Shown here in pieces: positions 5,393-5,946 of a stretch of 5,946 nucleotides of DNA. How positions within the stretch are numbered: the stretch's first letter is position 1; every line of letters begins with the position of its first letter. Below the pieces are notes generated by a model that saw only the letters and a program-made list of their open reading frames with translations, was not told where the DNA came from and ran no database searches. The translations under genes and the position numbers were made by a program. Source of the DNA: an uncultured Granulicatella sp. (GTDB lineage: Bacteria; Bacillota; Bacilli; Lactobacillales; Aerococcaceae); the NCBI GenBank assembly GCA_937891475.1, contig CALATC010000099.1:1-5946 (forward strand), given 5' to 3'.

Positions 5393-5445
5393 GCACTTGA
5401 AAATTCACTTTATATCATTTTGTTCATAAAATCACCAGATAACTT

Positions 5446-5475
5446 TTGATAATTTGAATCTTTTTTTGCTATACT
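5446..5475 (+). promoter_or_regulatory. Promoter of second lipoprotein gene
   Basis: -35 TTGATA (5446-5451, 5 of 6) and -10 TATACT (5470-5475, 5 of 6) have an 18-bp spacer, the same layout as the promoter of the first lipoprotein gene. The leader would be about 23 nt. Confidence 0.7.
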
Positions 5476-5504
5476 TTGGATATCAATAAAAAGGAGTGAA
5501 TATT

Positions 5505-5946
5505 ATGAAAAAAACTCATTTACTAATAGGGCTGGGAATCTCTATTAGCTTACTAACCGCTTGCCAAAGCTCAAATTCTGGATCTAGCTCTGCAACAACA
5601 GAAGCAGAAACAACAACACAAACAACCGTTTCACCAAAACCTGTGACGGATTATACATTGTATAATTCGGTTCTTAAGGATTATAAGGAAGTCGTTGAGA
5701 ATGTTACTAACAGTAACGGACAAAAAAAATCAAATTCCCAAAATCCTAATGTTAATTCAACTGCTTATTCTGTAAAAAGGGTTTATGATGCCCCTGGTAT
5801 TAGCTATACTTTAGAGGATTTTGATAAAAATGGGGTGGATGAATTAGTAATAACAATGGGTCCTACAAGAGAAGATCATGCCACTTTAGATATTTATACT
5901 ATCTCAGATGGAAAGGTCATTCGCCTTACAAATAAAGATAATAAAT
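5505..5946 (+). CDS. Surface lipoprotein, second tandem paralogue (truncated by window edge)
   Basis: The reading frame is open for 147 codons to the right edge. The protein starts MKKTHLLIGLGISISLLTACQ, a lipoprotein signal with the lipobox LTAC and C20, almost identical to the first paralogue. A Ser/Thr/Glu-rich spacer (21-45) follows, then the shared block PKPVTDYTLYNSVLKDYKE (about 44-62). Residues 63-98 are an Asn/Ser/Gln-rich segment that aligns poorly and is longer than the matching part of the first protein. Similarity then resumes at DFDKNGVDELV (105-115) and continues through LDIYTISDGKVIRLTNKDN. The ribosome site AAGGAG (5491-5496) is 8 nt before the ATG. Function is unknown; it should be membrane-anchored outside the cell. 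The C-terminal half, including whether it has the KGTW-type domain, is not visible. Confidence 0.87.
   Translation, partial: MKKTHLLIGLGISISLLTACQSSNSGSSSATTEAETTTQTTVSPKPVTDYTLYNSVLKDYKEVVENVTNSNGQKKSNSQNPNVNSTAYSVKRVYDAPGISYTLEDFDKNGVDELVITMGPTREDHATLDIYTISDGKVIRLTNKDNK

Overview
The window looks like chromosome from a low-GC Gram-positive bacterium of the order Lactobacillales (Enterococcaceae, Carnobacteriaceae or Streptococcaceae type). The signs are AT-rich DNA, strong AGGAGG ribosome sites, a perfect cre (CcpA) site, lipobox lipoproteins and dense intrinsic terminators. The genus cannot be fixed from the sequence alone.

Layout. Positions 1-667 (minus strand) hold the N-terminal part of a glycerate kinase that runs off the left edge. 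Its promoter overlaps a consensus cre site. Positions 668-1112 have no convincing protein gene but are highly organised. They contain two tandem minus-strand transcription units, each with a TTGAAA / 17-bp spacer / -10 promoter. In both, the predicted first nucleotide opens the same 8-nt hairpin arm (GUGAUAAG). Each unit ends at one or two Rho-independent terminators. I interpret these as a duplicated pair of small RNAs (about 113 nt and about 68 or 107 nt). I do not recognise the family, and it is the most interesting object here.

Positions 1113-1496 (minus) encode the large-conductance mechanosensitive channel MscL, with its own promoter and terminator. Positions 1579-4170 (minus) are a two-gene operon: an amidase-signature hydrolase followed 12 nt later by an FAD-dependent amino-acid-oxidase-like oxidoreductase. 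There is no obvious terminator before mscL, so some read-through into it is possible.

Positions 4321-5946 (plus) carry two tandem paralogous lipoprotein genes. Each has its own promoter, and a strong terminator separates them; the second gene is cut by the right edge. Their signal peptides and Thr/Glu-rich linkers are nearly the same, and both have a DFDKNGVDE calcium-loop-like motif, but the segment between linker and motif differs. The amidase operon and the first lipoprotein gene are divergent, sharing the 4171-4320 intergenic region.

Functionally the window is mixed: glycerate use under probable catabolite control, osmotic protection, possible breakdown of an amide-linked substrate, and surface lipoproteins of unknown role. 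Nothing here shows that these units act together.
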